64,000 nt of DNA from Actinoplanes aureus (GCF_015704865.1 NZ_JADQTO010000003.1:62001-126000), one strand, 5' to 3'; shown: positions 16,880 through 26,451, numbered from the stretch's first letter. Made by a program: numbers and translations. The notes: generated from the sequence alone by a model not told the origin.

Positions 16880-17721
16880 CCCAGACGCTCACCCCGGCAC
16901 CGGCCACCCAGGCCACGCCGTCCCGCCGCCGGTTCCGCATCGGCGGGGCCCGGATGATGCACATCTACACCTGGCTGCTGATCGCCTGGCTGGTGCTGCC
17001 CATCCTGGTCATGATCCTGTTCGGGTTCAACGATCCGCAGGGCCGCTACAACCAGACCTGGCAGGGCTTCACCCTGAAGTGGTACGGCGAGCTGTTCGCG
17101 CTGCCGGACCTGACCGACGCCCTGATCGCCTCGCTCGCCGTGGCGGTGGTCAGCTCGCTGATCTCCGCGGCGCTCGGCACCGGCATCGGGTACGCGCTCG
17201 GCCGCTACCGGTTCCGCGGCGCCGGAGCCACCAACCTCGTCATGTTCGCCGCCATCTCCTCGCCGGAGCTGGTGATGGGCTCCTCGCTGCTCACCCTCTT
17301 CGTCTCGATGGGCGTCGGGCTGGGCGGCGTGACCCTCACCATCGCCCACGTCATGTTCTCCATCGCGTTCGTCGCCACGGTGGTCCGGGCCCGGGTCGTG
17401 ACCCTGGACCGGGCCATGGAGGAGGCCGCCGCCGACCTCGGCGCCACGGCCTGGACGACGTGGTGGAAGGTCACCTTCCCGATCCTGCTGCCGGCGATCT
17501 TCTCCGGCATCATGCTCGCGTTCGCGCTCTCCATCGACGACTTCGTGATCACCAACTTCACCGCGGGCAACGTGCAGACGTTCCCGCTGTGGATCTGGGG
17601 TTCCACCCGGGTCGGCCTTCCGCCGCAGGTCAACGTCATGGGCACGTTGATCTTCGTGGTCGGGGTGCTGATCGCGGTGGTCGCGAATCTCCGTTCCCGT
17701 CCCCGTAAACAACAGGACTGA
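16876..17721 (+). CDS. potC: Polyamine ABC transporter permease (PotC-like)
   Basis: 281 residues from the ATG that overlaps the potB stop. Six membrane helices; the EAA loop reads MEEAAADLGATAWTTWWKV, and AFALSIDDFVITNF is a strong PotC/YdcV signature. A 35-residue cytoplasmic N-terminus precedes the first helix. Together with PotB it forms the channel of the importer. Confidence 0.9.
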   Translation: MTQTLTPAPATQATPSRRRFRIGGARMMHIYTWLLIAWLVLPILVMILFGFNDPQGRYNQTWQGFTLKWYGELFALPDLTDALIASLAVAVVSSLISAALGTGIGYALGRYRFRGAGATNLVMFAAISSPELVMGSSLLTLFVSMGVGLGGVTLTIAHVMFSIAFVATVVRARVVTLDRAMEEAAADLGATAWTTWWKVTFPILLPAIFSGIMLAFALSIDDFVITNFTAGNVQTFPLWIWGSTRVGLPPQVNVMGTLIFVVGVLIAVVANLRSRPRKQQD

Positions 17722-17727
17722 TAACGC

Positions 17728-19140
17728 ATGGGCGATACCGTTTCGCCTGACGTCTCGCAAGCTCTCGCCGATGCGGTGGGGGAGTCGTACTGGCTCGGCC
17801 AGGACGGCGCCCCACCGCCGGCACCCCCTCTGAACGGTGATCAGAAAGCCGATCTCGCCGTGGTCGGCGCCGGCTACAGCGGCCTGTGGACCGCGCTGAT
17901 CGCCAAGGAACGTGACCCGGACCGCGACGTGATCGTCCTCGAGGCGAGCACCGCCGGCTGGGCCGCCTCCGGCCGCAACGGCGGCTTCTGCGCCGCCAGC
18001 CTCACCCACGGCTTCGACAACGGCCTGAGCCGCTTTCCGGACGAGATGGACATCCTGGAGAAACTCGGCCGGGCCAACCTCGACGCTATCGAGGCGGCCG
18101 TGCAGCGGTACGGCATCGACTGCGACTTCCGGCGTACCGGCGAGCTCGACGTGGCCACCGAGCAGTGGCAGTTGGACGAACTGGTCGAGTACCACGCCTC
18201 GGCCGTGGCGCGCGGGCTGGACGTACGCTTCCTGGACCGCGACCAGGTCCGTGCCGAGATCGACTCACCCACCTACCTGGGCGGGGTGTGGGAGCCCGGT
18301 GGCACCGCCACCCTGGATCCGGCCCGGCTGGTCTGGGGCTTGCGCCGCGCCTGCATCGAGCTGGGCGTCCGCTTCCACGAGAACAGCCGGGTCGAGAAGA
18401 TCACCAAGGCCGCCGGCGGGCTGGTGCTGCACACGGCGCGTGGCCGGGTGGAGGCCGCCCGGGTCGCGCTGGCGACCGGGGCGCACGGCCGGCTGCTGCG
18501 CCGGCTGAACCACTGGATCGTGCCGGTCTACGACTACGTGCTGATGACCGAGCCGCTCACCGACGCCCAGCTCAAGGCGATCGGCTGGCGTAACCGGCAG
18601 GGTGTCGGCGACGCCGGCAACCAGTTCCACTATTACCGGCTCACCGCGGACAACCGGATCCTGTGGGGCGGATACGACGCCGTCTACTACAACGGCGGCC
18701 GGATCAAGCCGTCGCGTGACCTGCGCGAAGAGACGTTCGTCAAGCTCGCCGAGCACTTCTTCGCCACCTTCCCGCAGCTGGCCGGCGTGCGTTTCACCCA
18801 CAAATGGGGCGGCGTCATCGACACGTGCAGCCGGTTCAGCGCCTTCTTCGGTACCGGCTACGACGGCCGCCTCGCGTACGCGGTGGGCTACACCGGCCTG
18901 GGCGTCGGAGCCACCCGTTTCGGCGCCGAGGTGATGCTGGACCTGATCGGCGGTGAGCCGACCGAGCTGACCCGGCTGAAGATGGTGCGCGGCAAGCCGG
19001 TGCCCTTCCCGCCGGAGCCGTTCCGCTCGGCGGTCATCCAGCTCACCCGCTGGTCGATCGCCCGCGCCGACGCCAACGGCGGCAAGCGCAACCTGTGGCT
19101 GAAGCTGCTCGACTCGCTCGGCCTGGGCTTCGACTCCTGA
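17728..19140 (+). CDS. FAD-dependent amine oxidoreductase (DadA/PuuB-like)
   Basis: 470 residues. The Rossmann FAD motif is DLAVVGAGYSGLWTAL near residues 41-56; EASTAGWAASGRNGGF is the conserved second block of the DAO/DadA superfamily, and YTGLGVGATRFGAE closes the FAD site. PuuB (gamma-glutamylputrescine oxidoreductase) and related amine oxidases share this layout. It lies 6 bases after potC, in the polyamine operon, so oxidation of a polyamine or its derivative is likely. No glutamate-putrescine ligase is in the window, so the gamma-glutamyl route is not demonstrated. A paralogue is at 27051-28328. Confidence 0.82.
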   Translation: MGDTVSPDVSQALADAVGESYWLGQDGAPPPAPPLNGDQKADLAVVGAGYSGLWTALIAKERDPDRDVIVLEASTAGWAASGRNGGFCAASLTHGFDNGLSRFPDEMDILEKLGRANLDAIEAAVQRYGIDCDFRRTGELDVATEQWQLDELVEYHASAVARGLDVRFLDRDQVRAEIDSPTYLGGVWEPGGTATLDPARLVWGLRRACIELGVRFHENSRVEKITKAAGGLVLHTARGRVEAARVALATGAHGRLLRRLNHWIVPVYDYVLMTEPLTDAQLKAIGWRNRQGVGDAGNQFHYYRLTADNRILWGGYDAVYYNGGRIKPSRDLREETFVKLAEHFFATFPQLAGVRFTHKWGGVIDTCSRFSAFFGTGYDGRLAYAVGYTGLGVGATRFGAEVMLDLIGGEPTELTRLKMVRGKPVPFPPEPFRSAVIQLTRWSIARADANGGKRNLWLKLLDSLGLGFDS

Positions 19141-19146
19141 CCCGCC

Positions 19147-20028
19147 ATGATCACATCGGACTGGTACCTGGTGGGCGCGCCTTGGGACTGCTCCGGTACC
19201 GGGCGGGGTGAACAGCAGGCGCCGGGCGTGCTGCGGCGGGCCGGGTTGTCCGCGCTGGTCGCGGCCGACTTCGGCGACGCCGCGACCCGGATCGGCAGCA
19301 CCGCACGCGATCCGGCGACCGGGGTACGGGCCCTGCCGGAGACCGTCGCGGCCACCCGGGAGCTGGCCCGTACGCTCGATGCCGCCGCACGGCGGCACCC
19401 GGGAATGCGGCCCCTCGTGGTCGGCGGCGATTGCAGCCTGCTGTTCGGCGTCTTCGCCCACCTGCGCGAACCGGCCGGGCTCTGCTACGTGGACGGGCAT
19501 CCGGACTACGGGACCGGGCACACCTCCGAGACCGGCGAGACCGCCGACCTGGACCTGGCCGTGCTGACCGGGGACGGGCCGGCCGAGCTCGCCGGCGCCG
19601 GGCCGCTGGTCGCGGTGGAACGGGTGGCGCTGATCGGGCACCGCACCGAGGGACTGGACCCGGAGTCGGCGGCCGAGCTGGGCCGGGTGCCGGTGGAGAT
19701 GTTCACCGTCGGCGCGCCGGAGGTGCTGCGCGACCCGGGCCGCGCGGGACGGGCCGTGGCGGAGTGGGGGAGTGCGCTCGGCGTACCCCTGTGGTTGCAT
19801 CTGGATGTTGACGTTCTCGACCCGGGTGCGTTGCCGGCGGTGACGTACCCGCAGCCGGGTGGGCCTGATTTCGATCAGCTCGCGGCCCTGCTGGCGCCGG
19901 TGGCGGCGGCGCCGCGCCTGATCGGACTGAGCGTGGCCGACTTCCGGCCCGATCTGGATCCGGGCGGGCGATACGCCGCACTCCTTGTGGACCTGGTCGG
20001 TGGACTCCTGGCCGAGGCGCGGAAATAG
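19147..20028 (+). CDS. Arginase/agmatinase-superfamily protein with altered first metal motif
   Basis: 293 residues, ureohydrolase fold. Metal motifs are DGHPD (D116, H118, D120) and LDVDVLDP (D220, D222). The first motif, normally GGDHS, reads GGDCS with C96 replacing the metal-binding histidine. Agmatinase would release putrescine and urea, which fits the operon between an amine oxidase and an aminotransferase. The His-to-Cys change makes activity and substrate uncertain; some annotated arginase-family members may share it. It begins 6 bases after the previous stop. Confidence 0.75.
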   Translation: MITSDWYLVGAPWDCSGTGRGEQQAPGVLRRAGLSALVAADFGDAATRIGSTARDPATGVRALPETVAATRELARTLDAAARRHPGMRPLVVGGDCSLLFGVFAHLREPAGLCYVDGHPDYGTGHTSETGETADLDLAVLTGDGPAELAGAGPLVAVERVALIGHRTEGLDPESAAELGRVPVEMFTVGAPEVLRDPGRAGRAVAEWGSALGVPLWLHLDVDVLDPGALPAVTYPQPGGPDFDQLAALLAPVAAAPRLIGLSVADFRPDLDPGGRYAALLVDLVGGLLAEARK

Positions 20029-20049
20029 TTGCTCTCGGACTTGTGTGCA

Positions 20050-20060
20050 ACGGAATCCGT
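20050..20060 (+). promoter_or_regulatory. Palindrome ACGGAATCCGT before the aminotransferase gene
   Basis: A perfect 5+1+5 palindrome in the 94-base gap between the arginase-like gene and the aminotransferase. GAATCCGT also occurs at 31557-31564, and GATTCCGT at 12005-12012, ahead of the two other polyamine operon starts. It may be a regulator site, making the aminotransferase partly independent of the operon. Confidence 0.35.
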
Positions 20061-20122
20061 AGGCAGGATCAACGACAACAGTTGGAAGTAGTGGTAATGA
20101 ACCGAGCGTGGGAGAGATATCC

Positions 20123-21505
20123 GTGACCGACCAACAGCCCGCTGATGTGGACGCACTCTCCGCGACCGCCCGTGACCACCTGTGGATGCACTTCACCCGG
20201 CTGTCGGCGTACCAGAACGCGCCGGTGCCCGTGATCACCCGCGGCGACGGCTGCTACGTCTGGGACTCGACCGGCCGGCGCTACCTGGACGGTCTCTCCG
20301 CGCTCTTCGTCGTGCAGACCGGGCACGGACGGCAGGAGCTGGCCGAGGCCGCCGCCAAGCAGGCCGGCGAGCTCGCCTACTTCCCGATCTGGTCGTACGC
20401 CCACCCGAAGGCCATCGAGCTGGCCGGCCGCCTGGCCGAGATGGCCCCCGGCGACCTGAACCGGGTCTTCTTCACCACCGGCGGCTCCGAGGCCGTCGAG
20501 TCGGCGTGGAAGCTGGCCCGCTCCTTCTTCAAGCACACCGGCAAGCCGCTCAAGACCAAGGTGCTGTCCCGGGCGATCGCCTATCACGGCACCTCGATGG
20601 GTGCTCTGTCGATCACCGGCATCCCGGCTCTCAAGCAGGACTTCGAGCCGCTCGTGCCGAGCACGCTGCGGGTGCCGAACACGAACTACTACCGGCGTCC
20701 CGACGAGAACATGACCCCGGAGCAGTTCGGGATCTGGGCCGCCGACCGGATCGCCGAGGCCATCGAGTTCGAGGGCCCGGACACCGTCGCCGCCGTCTAC
20801 CTGGAGCCGGTGCAGAACGCCGGTGGGTGCTTCCCGCCGCCGCCCGGATACTTCCAGCGGGTCCGCGAGATCTGCGACCGCTACGACGTGCTGCTCGTCT
20901 CCGACGAGGTGATCTGCGCGTTCGGCCGGCTCGGTGAGTACTTCGGCGCCGACAAGTACGGCTACCAGCCCGACATCATCACCGTCGCGAAGGGCCTGAC
21001 CTCCGGTTACGTCCCGCTGGGCGCGATGATCGCCTCCGAGCGGCTGGCCGAGCCGTTCCTGAAGGGCACCAACTGGTTCGCCCACGGCATCACCTACGGC
21101 GGGCACCCGGTCGGTTCCGCGGTGGCCCTGGCCAACCTGGACATCATGGAGCGTGAGGGCCTCAACCAGCACGTCCAGAAGAACAGCCCGCTGTTCCGGT
21201 CGTACCTGGAGAAGCTGCTCGACCTGCCGATCGTCGGCGACGTCCGCGGCGACGGCTACTTCTTCGGCATCGAGATGGTCAAGGACAAGACCACCAAGGA
21301 GACCTTCAACGAGGACGAATCGGAGCGGTTGCTGCGTGGCTTCCTCTCCAGCGCACTCTTCGACGCGGGCCTGTACTGCCGCGCCGACGACCGGGGCGAC
21401 CCGGTGATCCAGCTGGCCCCGCCGCTGACCGCGACGGAGACCCAGTTCGCCGAGATCGAGCAGATCCTCCGCTCGGTGCTCACCGAGGCCCAGAACCACC
21501 TCTGA
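20123..21505 (+). CDS. Putrescine/omega-amino acid:pyruvate aminotransferase
   Basis: 460 residues from the GTG at 20123, preceded by GGAGAG with good spacing; a GTG at 20108 has none. Class III PLP enzyme: FTTGGSEAVESAWKLAR, AIAYHGTSMGALS, SDEVICAFGRLGEYFG and the PLP lysine K290 in TVAKGLTSGYVPLG. Sequence style matches SpuC/omega-transaminase enzymes that convert putrescine to 4-aminobutanal with pyruvate, which would feed the dehydrogenase at the head of the operon. GABA is an alternative substrate. Confidence 0.87.
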   Translation: MTDQQPADVDALSATARDHLWMHFTRLSAYQNAPVPVITRGDGCYVWDSTGRRYLDGLSALFVVQTGHGRQELAEAAAKQAGELAYFPIWSYAHPKAIELAGRLAEMAPGDLNRVFFTTGGSEAVESAWKLARSFFKHTGKPLKTKVLSRAIAYHGTSMGALSITGIPALKQDFEPLVPSTLRVPNTNYYRRPDENMTPEQFGIWAADRIAEAIEFEGPDTVAAVYLEPVQNAGGCFPPPPGYFQRVREICDRYDVLLVSDEVICAFGRLGEYFGADKYGYQPDIITVAKGLTSGYVPLGAMIASERLAEPFLKGTNWFAHGITYGGHPVGSAVALANLDIMEREGLNQHVQKNSPLFRSYLEKLLDLPIVGDVRGDGYFFGIEMVKDKTTKETFNEDESERLLRGFLSSALFDAGLYCRADDRGDPVIQLAPPLTATETQFAEIEQILRSVLTEAQNHL

Positions 21506-21519
21506 GCGTCCGGCGTCGG

Positions 21520-21549
21520 GGCCGTTCCCGCGGGGGGCGGGGAACGGCC
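21520..21549. terminator. Bidirectional terminator hairpin
   Basis: GGCCGTTCCC (21520-21529) pairs perfectly with GGGAACGGCC (21540-21549) across a 10-base GC-rich loop. It lies between the convergent ends of the polyamine operon and the GH3 gene and can serve both. Confidence 0.75.
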
Positions 21550-21561
21550 CTGAGGGCGCCG

Positions 21562-23667
21562 CTAGCCGGTGGCCACCTGGCGGAGCAGGGACAACGCCTC
21601 CTTCTCCCGGCCGGCGCCGGCGGCCAGGTCGGCTTCGGCGATCCGCCGCTGCCAGCCGGCGGGTGCCCGGCCGGCGGCGGCCCGCTTCTGGGCCGCGTCC
21701 CGCGCGGCGTCGAGCGCCGACCCCCGGGAAGCGCCGGTACGCAGGCCCCAGCCGTACGGGAAGAGCGGTTCGTAGACGGCGTCGCCCACATTGACCGGCA
21801 CCTGGGCGACCGTGCGCGGCCAGCTCAGCGGCAGCCGTCCGGTGAACGGCTGTCTGCCGAAGAGCACGTCGGCCACCCCGGCGCCCTCGCTGCCGGGCAG
21901 CCAGGAGGCGACCAGCGCGTCGATCTCGCCGAGCTGGTCGGTGATCACCTGTGGGCGGCCGGAGACCAGCAGCACCACACATGTCGCCACCGCGGCGCAG
22001 ACCTTGCCGACCACGGTCCGGTCGGCCGGTTGCAGGGTCAGCGACTTGGTCTCCTTCTGCGCGGCCGGGCACCACGGGCACACCTTGCCGCCCACGTCGC
22101 CGAAGCCCTCGGCGTACGGTGTCTCGCCGACCACCACCACACCGACCTCGGCGTCGATCGGCGCCGACGCATCGGGGCTGTGGGTGACGGTCGCACCGGG
22201 TGCGACCTCGCGGATGCCGTCCAGCACGGTGCTGCCGGGGATGATGTCGCCGGAGCGGCCCTGCCAGTCGATCGTCCAGCCGCCGGCCTGGTTGCCCAGA
22301 TCGGCGGCGTTGCGCCCGGCCACGTAGATCCGGGCGTCGGGGCGCAGCGGCAGGGCGTCACCGGCGTTCTTCAGCAGGACCTGGGAGCGGGCGACGGCCT
22401 CCCGGCCGATGGCCCGGTGCGCGGCGCTGCCGACCTCACCCAGGCGATCGAGCGAGGCGTACGGCTTCTCGAAGAGGCCGATCTGGAACTTGACCCGCAG
22501 GATCCGCCGCACCGCGTCGTCGATCCGCTCCATGCTCACCCGGCCGGCGTCGACCTCGGCCGTCAGCAGATCCTGGAACCGCGGCGCGGTCTTCGGCTCC
22601 ATGAACATGTCGGTGCCGGCGTTGACGCCGATCCGCACCTGCGCGGCGGTCGGCTCGCCGGCCTCGCCGGCCCCGTCCGGGTCGGGGATCTGGTGGATCG
22701 CCTCGAAGTCGCTGATCACGAACCCGTCGAAGCCGAGGTCGCCCTTCAGCGTGCCGGTGATCAGCTCCCGGCTGGCGTGCATCTTCACCGGGTTGCCGGT
22801 GCCGTCCTCGGTCCAGTCCACGCTGGAGTAAGACGGCATCACGCTCTGCACGTCGTGTTCCCGCACCGCCGCCGCGTAGGGCGCCAGATCGATCCGGTTG
22901 AAGTCCTCGCGACTGGTGACGGTCACGCCCTGGTCGATCGCGTACTCGCTGTCCCCGGTGCCGTACCCGGTGTCGCCGTCCCCGGCGAAGTGCTTGACGG
23001 TGGCCAGGACGCCGGCGTCGCGCAGCCCGTCGATCGCGGTCGTCATTTTGGTCACCAGGGCCGGGTCCTCGCCGAAGCTCTCCTTGGTCCGGCCCCACCG
23101 CTCGTCGCGGCCGACGCAGACGCACGGCGCGAAGTTCCACGGGATGCCGGTGGCCCGCATCTCCTCACCGGTGGCCCGGTACACCCGCCGCACCAGCTCC
23201 GGGTCGCGGCTCGCGCCCAGCCCGACGTTGTGCGGGAAGACCGTCGCGCCGTGCGCGTTGCCGTGCCCGTGCACCGCGTCGATCCCGTAGATCAGCGGGA
23301 TCCCGAGCGGTGTGTCCAGGGCGGCGCGCTGGAGGGTGTTCACCTGGTCGACCCACGCCTCGGGCGTGTTCGGGCTGGGCACCGAGCCGCCGCCGGAGAG
23401 CACCGAGCCGAGCCGCCACCGTGTCACCAGGGCCGGGTCGCCGGCGACCACGTTGCGCTCCGCCTGGGTCATCTGACCGATCTTGTCGGCCGGCGACATC
23501 CGGGCCATCAGGTCGTCGACCCGGCGATCGACCGGCAGGCCGGCGTCGCGGTACGGCGCGTCCGGGCCGGGGCGGGCCGGCGCGTCGTCGCGCAGGGTGG
23601 GCAGCAGCGCCGCGACCAGCACGGCCACGGCCGCGGCGGCGCCGAACCCGATGACGTACCGCCGCAT
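21562..23667 (-). CDS. Secreted or membrane-anchored GH3 beta-glucosidase/glycosidase
   Basis: 701 residues from the ATG at 23667 (GGGGGA 5 bases upstream). MRRYVIGFGAAAAVAVLVAALLP is an N-terminal signal or anchor. The GH3 catalytic barrel has GIPLIYGIDAVHGHGNA, ATVKHFAGDG and the nucleophile D320 in FVISDFEAI; the second domain carries QVLLKNAGDALPL and the glycosidase-typical VVGETPYAEGFGD. It should hydrolyse beta-linked gluco-oligosaccharides outside the cell. A C-terminal tail of about 70 residues, Ala/Arg-rich, is not part of GH3. Exact substrate unknown. Confidence 0.9.
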   Translation of the reverse strand: MRRYVIGFGAAAAVAVLVAALLPTLRDDAPARPGPDAPYRDAGLPVDRRVDDLMARMSPADKIGQMTQAERNVVAGDPALVTRWRLGSVLSGGGSVPSPNTPEAWVDQVNTLQRAALDTPLGIPLIYGIDAVHGHGNAHGATVFPHNVGLGASRDPELVRRVYRATGEEMRATGIPWNFAPCVCVGRDERWGRTKESFGEDPALVTKMTTAIDGLRDAGVLATVKHFAGDGDTGYGTGDSEYAIDQGVTVTSREDFNRIDLAPYAAAVREHDVQSVMPSYSSVDWTEDGTGNPVKMHASRELITGTLKGDLGFDGFVISDFEAIHQIPDPDGAGEAGEPTAAQVRIGVNAGTDMFMEPKTAPRFQDLLTAEVDAGRVSMERIDDAVRRILRVKFQIGLFEKPYASLDRLGEVGSAAHRAIGREAVARSQVLLKNAGDALPLRPDARIYVAGRNAADLGNQAGGWTIDWQGRSGDIIPGSTVLDGIREVAPGATVTHSPDASAPIDAEVGVVVVGETPYAEGFGDVGGKVCPWCPAAQKETKSLTLQPADRTVVGKVCAAVATCVVLLVSGRPQVITDQLGEIDALVASWLPGSEGAGVADVLFGRQPFTGRLPLSWPRTVAQVPVNVGDAVYEPLFPYGWGLRTGASRGSALDAARDAAQKRAAAGRAPAGWQRRIAEADLAAGAGREKEALSLLRQVATG

Positions 23668-23821
23668 GCCGTCCCCCTCGATCGCAGCCGGATGCAGGGA
23701 GTCTGCCGCACCCCCGCCGGAGCGTGCGGGTAGGGCCCTCCGGGACGCCGTAGCCGAAAACCGCCCGGCGGGCACGCGGACAGGGCCATGCTGAGAGCAG
23801 GAGACTGCTACGGAGCTGACA

Positions 23822-24241
23822 ATGGCCGTTTTGGTTATCGCCGAGGACGACGAAGACATCGCCCTGGTGCTGGTCAGGGTGTTCAAGCGGGCGGGGATGA
23901 CGGTGTTTCGGGCGCCGGACGGGCAAGCTGCTCTGGAGCTGATCCTCCAGGAGCGGCCCGACATCGTGCTCACCGATCTGGGCATGCCGCGGATGGACGG
24001 GTGGGGGCTGATAGCGGCGGTACGCGAGCATCCGGACGTTCGGGACACGCCGATCGCCATCCTCAGCGGCCACCTGCGGCCGGGGGATCCCGACGCGACC
24101 TCCGCCCAGGTCTGCGCCATCCTGCTCAAGCCGTGTCCCAACGACCGGCTCCTGGCGACGATGACCGAGCTCCTCGAGGTAGGCCCGCACCAGCACGACG
24201 GCACCGGAAGTCGCTGTCCCGCTGCCCTCATTTCCGTTTAA
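23822..24241 (+). CDS. Stand-alone receiver-domain response regulator
   Basis: 139 residues, essentially one CheY-like receiver with no output domain. The acidic pocket is AEDDEDIA (about 7-14), the phosphorylation site D52 in VLTDLGMPRMDGW, Ser in AILSGH, and K103 in LLKP. GGAG precedes the ATG by about 7 bases. It stands 71 bases before the histidine kinase gene on the same strand and is its natural partner; it could act by protein contact or in a phosphorelay. Confidence 0.9.
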   Translation: MAVLVIAEDDEDIALVLVRVFKRAGMTVFRAPDGQAALELILQERPDIVLTDLGMPRMDGWGLIAAVREHPDVRDTPIAILSGHLRPGDPDATSAQVCAILLKPCPNDRLLATMTELLEVGPHQHDGTGSRCPAALISV

Positions 24242-24269
24242 AACATGGAAAGCGGGTATAAGGCCGACA

Positions 24270-24287
24270 GGCCCGTGATCACGGGCC
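24270..24287. promoter_or_regulatory. 18-bp perfect palindrome between receiver and kinase genes
   Basis: GGCCCGTGATCACGGGCC is fully self-complementary. It could be a regulator site for the kinase gene or a small attenuating hairpin; nothing decides between them. Confidence 0.35.
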
Positions 24288-24312
24288 GCGGGTCGGAGAG
24301 AACGGGCTGGCC

Positions 24313-26451
24313 ATGGTGGTGCTCGACGAGGCAGTGCTGGGTGACCCCTTACGGCTGAAGGCGGTGGATCGGGCGATGCACGCCCTGCCCGGCCACATCG
24401 CCCGGTTGGACGACGTGGCCGCGCTCGCGGCCCGGCTGCTGAACGCACCGATGGCCACGGTCACCCTGGTAACCGATGACGAGGAGTTCTTCGTCGGCGT
24501 GCACGCCATGCCGGAGCGGCTCGTCGCCCCCCGCCGGGCGCCGCTGGCCTACTCGGTCTGCAAGTACATCGTCTGCGCCGACCACACGGTCCGCTCCGGC
24601 GACATGAACAACGATCCCGACCTGGAGCTGTGCCGGCACCTGCTCGCGGTGGAGTTCGGTATCCGGGCCTTCCTGGGCGTGCCGGTCCGCGACCAGGACG
24701 ACCGCCCGCTCGGCTCGCTCACCGTGCTGGACCGGCAACCCCGGGAGTGGACCGACGGGCAGGCCACCACCCTGATGGAGATCGCGGACACGCTGGTCGT
24801 GCCCGCCGGGATCCCGGCACCGGCCGACACGGCGACCCTGGACGACGGTGCGTTCCTCGACGCGCTGCTGCAGAACCTCGACGTCGGGGTGGTCGCCTGC
24901 GACGAGGCCGGCCGGGTGGTCTTCGCGAACCGGGCCATGCGCGAGGCCCGCGGTCTGCCACTGGACGGGCCGGTACCGCAGGACTACGAGGCCCGGGCGG
25001 CGAGTGTTCTGCGCGGCCCGGACCAGCGCCCGCTGAGCTGGGACGAGACGCCGCTGATGCGCGCGCTGCACGGCGAGCACATCCTCTCCGAGGACGTGAT
25101 CGCCAAGCTGCCCGGCCACCGGATGCGGATCTTCGACACCACGGCACAGCCGATCCACGGCTCGGACGGGCGCCTGCTCGGTGCGGTGGCGGTCGCCCAC
25201 GAGGTCACCGCGCTGCGCCGGGCCGAACGGTTCCGCGCCTGCCACCTCGCGGTCGAGCAGGCCCTCCGGGCGTCCGTGTCGGAGGCGGACGCGGCGCCGC
25301 AGGTACTGCGGGCGCTCACCAGCACACTGGACTGGCCGTCCGCCGAACTGTTCATGGTCGACGAGGCCACCGGCAACCTCCTGTCGATCGGTTACTGGGA
25401 CTCCTCCGGCGCCGAGCCGGACGGTTTCTTCGGCCACAGCCCGGTACGCGGCCAGGGCATCACCGGCCGGGTCTGGGAGACCGGGCGGGCCATCTGGGTG
25501 CCGGACATCGCGGTCAGCCGGGAGCTGCGGACGCCGTACGAGCGCGAGCGGGTGGAGATCTGCCTGCGGCGCGGCGTACGCACGGCCCTCGCCGTCCCGG
25601 TTCGCGACGGCGGCACGCTGTTCGGGGTCCTCACCTGTTACGCCGGCACCCAGGAGTACGAGCCGGACCTGCTCACCGTGCTGCTGGACGGGGTGGCCGC
25701 GCAGATCGGCGTCTTCGTCGCCCAGCGTCGCTGCGAGGCGCTGGCCCGCCAGCTGTCCCGGGCGCAGAGCGATTTCGTCGACCTGGTCGGGCACGAGCTG
25801 CGCACCCCGCTCACCTCGATCACCGCCAACGCCACCATCCTCGCCGAGGAGTCCGCCGAGCTGGACCCGGAATTCCGGCAGATGGCCCGGGTGGTGGCCC
25901 GCAACGCCGCCTCGCTCCAGCGGATCGCCGACACCCTGCTCGACCTGGCCGGCCTGGACTCCGGGCACCTCCGCCTCGACGTCCGACCGGTCGACCTGAC
26001 CGCTCTGATCACCGAGGCGATCTCCGCCACCCGCCGGGCCGGGGAGCGGCTCACCGTGGTCACCGAGTTCCCGCCGGAGCTGCACCTGCTGGCCGACGCC
26101 GACCGGCTCCGCCAGGTCGTCGACGACCTGATCTCCAACGCGATCCGCTACAGCCACCCCGGCGCGCCGGTGCGGGTCACCCTCCTGGCCGACGACACCA
26201 TGGCCGAGCTCCGCATCTGCGACAACGGCATCGGCACGCCGGAGACCGAACGCTCCCGTGTCTTCGACCGGTTCTACCGGGGCAGCAACGTGCGCCATCA
26301 GGGCACGAGCGGCAGCGGCCTCGGTCTGAGCCTGGCCCGTGCCATCGTGCTCCTGCACGGCGGCACCATCAGCCTGGAGGCGAACAACCCGTCCGGCACG
26401 CTGGTCCGGGTCCGCCTGCCGCTGGCCGGGCCACCGCCGAGCGTGATGTAA
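24313..26451 (+). CDS. Soluble GAF-PAS-GAF sensor histidine kinase
   Basis: 712 residues with no membrane helix. A first GAF domain (about 30-160; SVCKYIVCADHTVRSGDM, AFLGVPVRDQDD), a PAS domain (about 180-300; LLQNLDVGVVACDEAGRVVF), a second GAF (about 315-475) and a HisKA/HATPase_c module follow. The phosphorylated histidine is H494 in GHELRTPLTS; N box LISNAIRYSHPG, G1 DNGIGT and G2 GSGLGLSLA are intact, so it should be active. The cytosolic GAF/PAS set suggests a small molecule, redox or light-related internal signal. Paired with the receiver upstream. Confidence 0.92.
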   Translation: MVVLDEAVLGDPLRLKAVDRAMHALPGHIARLDDVAALAARLLNAPMATVTLVTDDEEFFVGVHAMPERLVAPRRAPLAYSVCKYIVCADHTVRSGDMNNDPDLELCRHLLAVEFGIRAFLGVPVRDQDDRPLGSLTVLDRQPREWTDGQATTLMEIADTLVVPAGIPAPADTATLDDGAFLDALLQNLDVGVVACDEAGRVVFANRAMREARGLPLDGPVPQDYEARAASVLRGPDQRPLSWDETPLMRALHGEHILSEDVIAKLPGHRMRIFDTTAQPIHGSDGRLLGAVAVAHEVTALRRAERFRACHLAVEQALRASVSEADAAPQVLRALTSTLDWPSAELFMVDEATGNLLSIGYWDSSGAEPDGFFGHSPVRGQGITGRVWETGRAIWVPDIAVSRELRTPYERERVEICLRRGVRTALAVPVRDGGTLFGVLTCYAGTQEYEPDLLTVLLDGVAAQIGVFVAQRRCEALARQLSRAQSDFVDLVGHELRTPLTSITANATILAEESAELDPEFRQMARVVARNAASLQRIADTLLDLAGLDSGHLRLDVRPVDLTALITEAISATRRAGERLTVVTEFPPELHLLADADRLRQVVDDLISNAIRYSHPGAPVRVTLLADDTMAELRICDNGIGTPETERSRVFDRFYRGSNVRHQGTSGSGLGLSLARAIVLLHGGTISLEANNPSGTLVRVRLPLAGPPPSVM

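Noticed and set aside
21562..24231. GH3 protein extended to 889 residues
   Set aside because: The extension is antisense to the receiver gene; a signal-peptide-like start with a good ribosome site exists at 23667.
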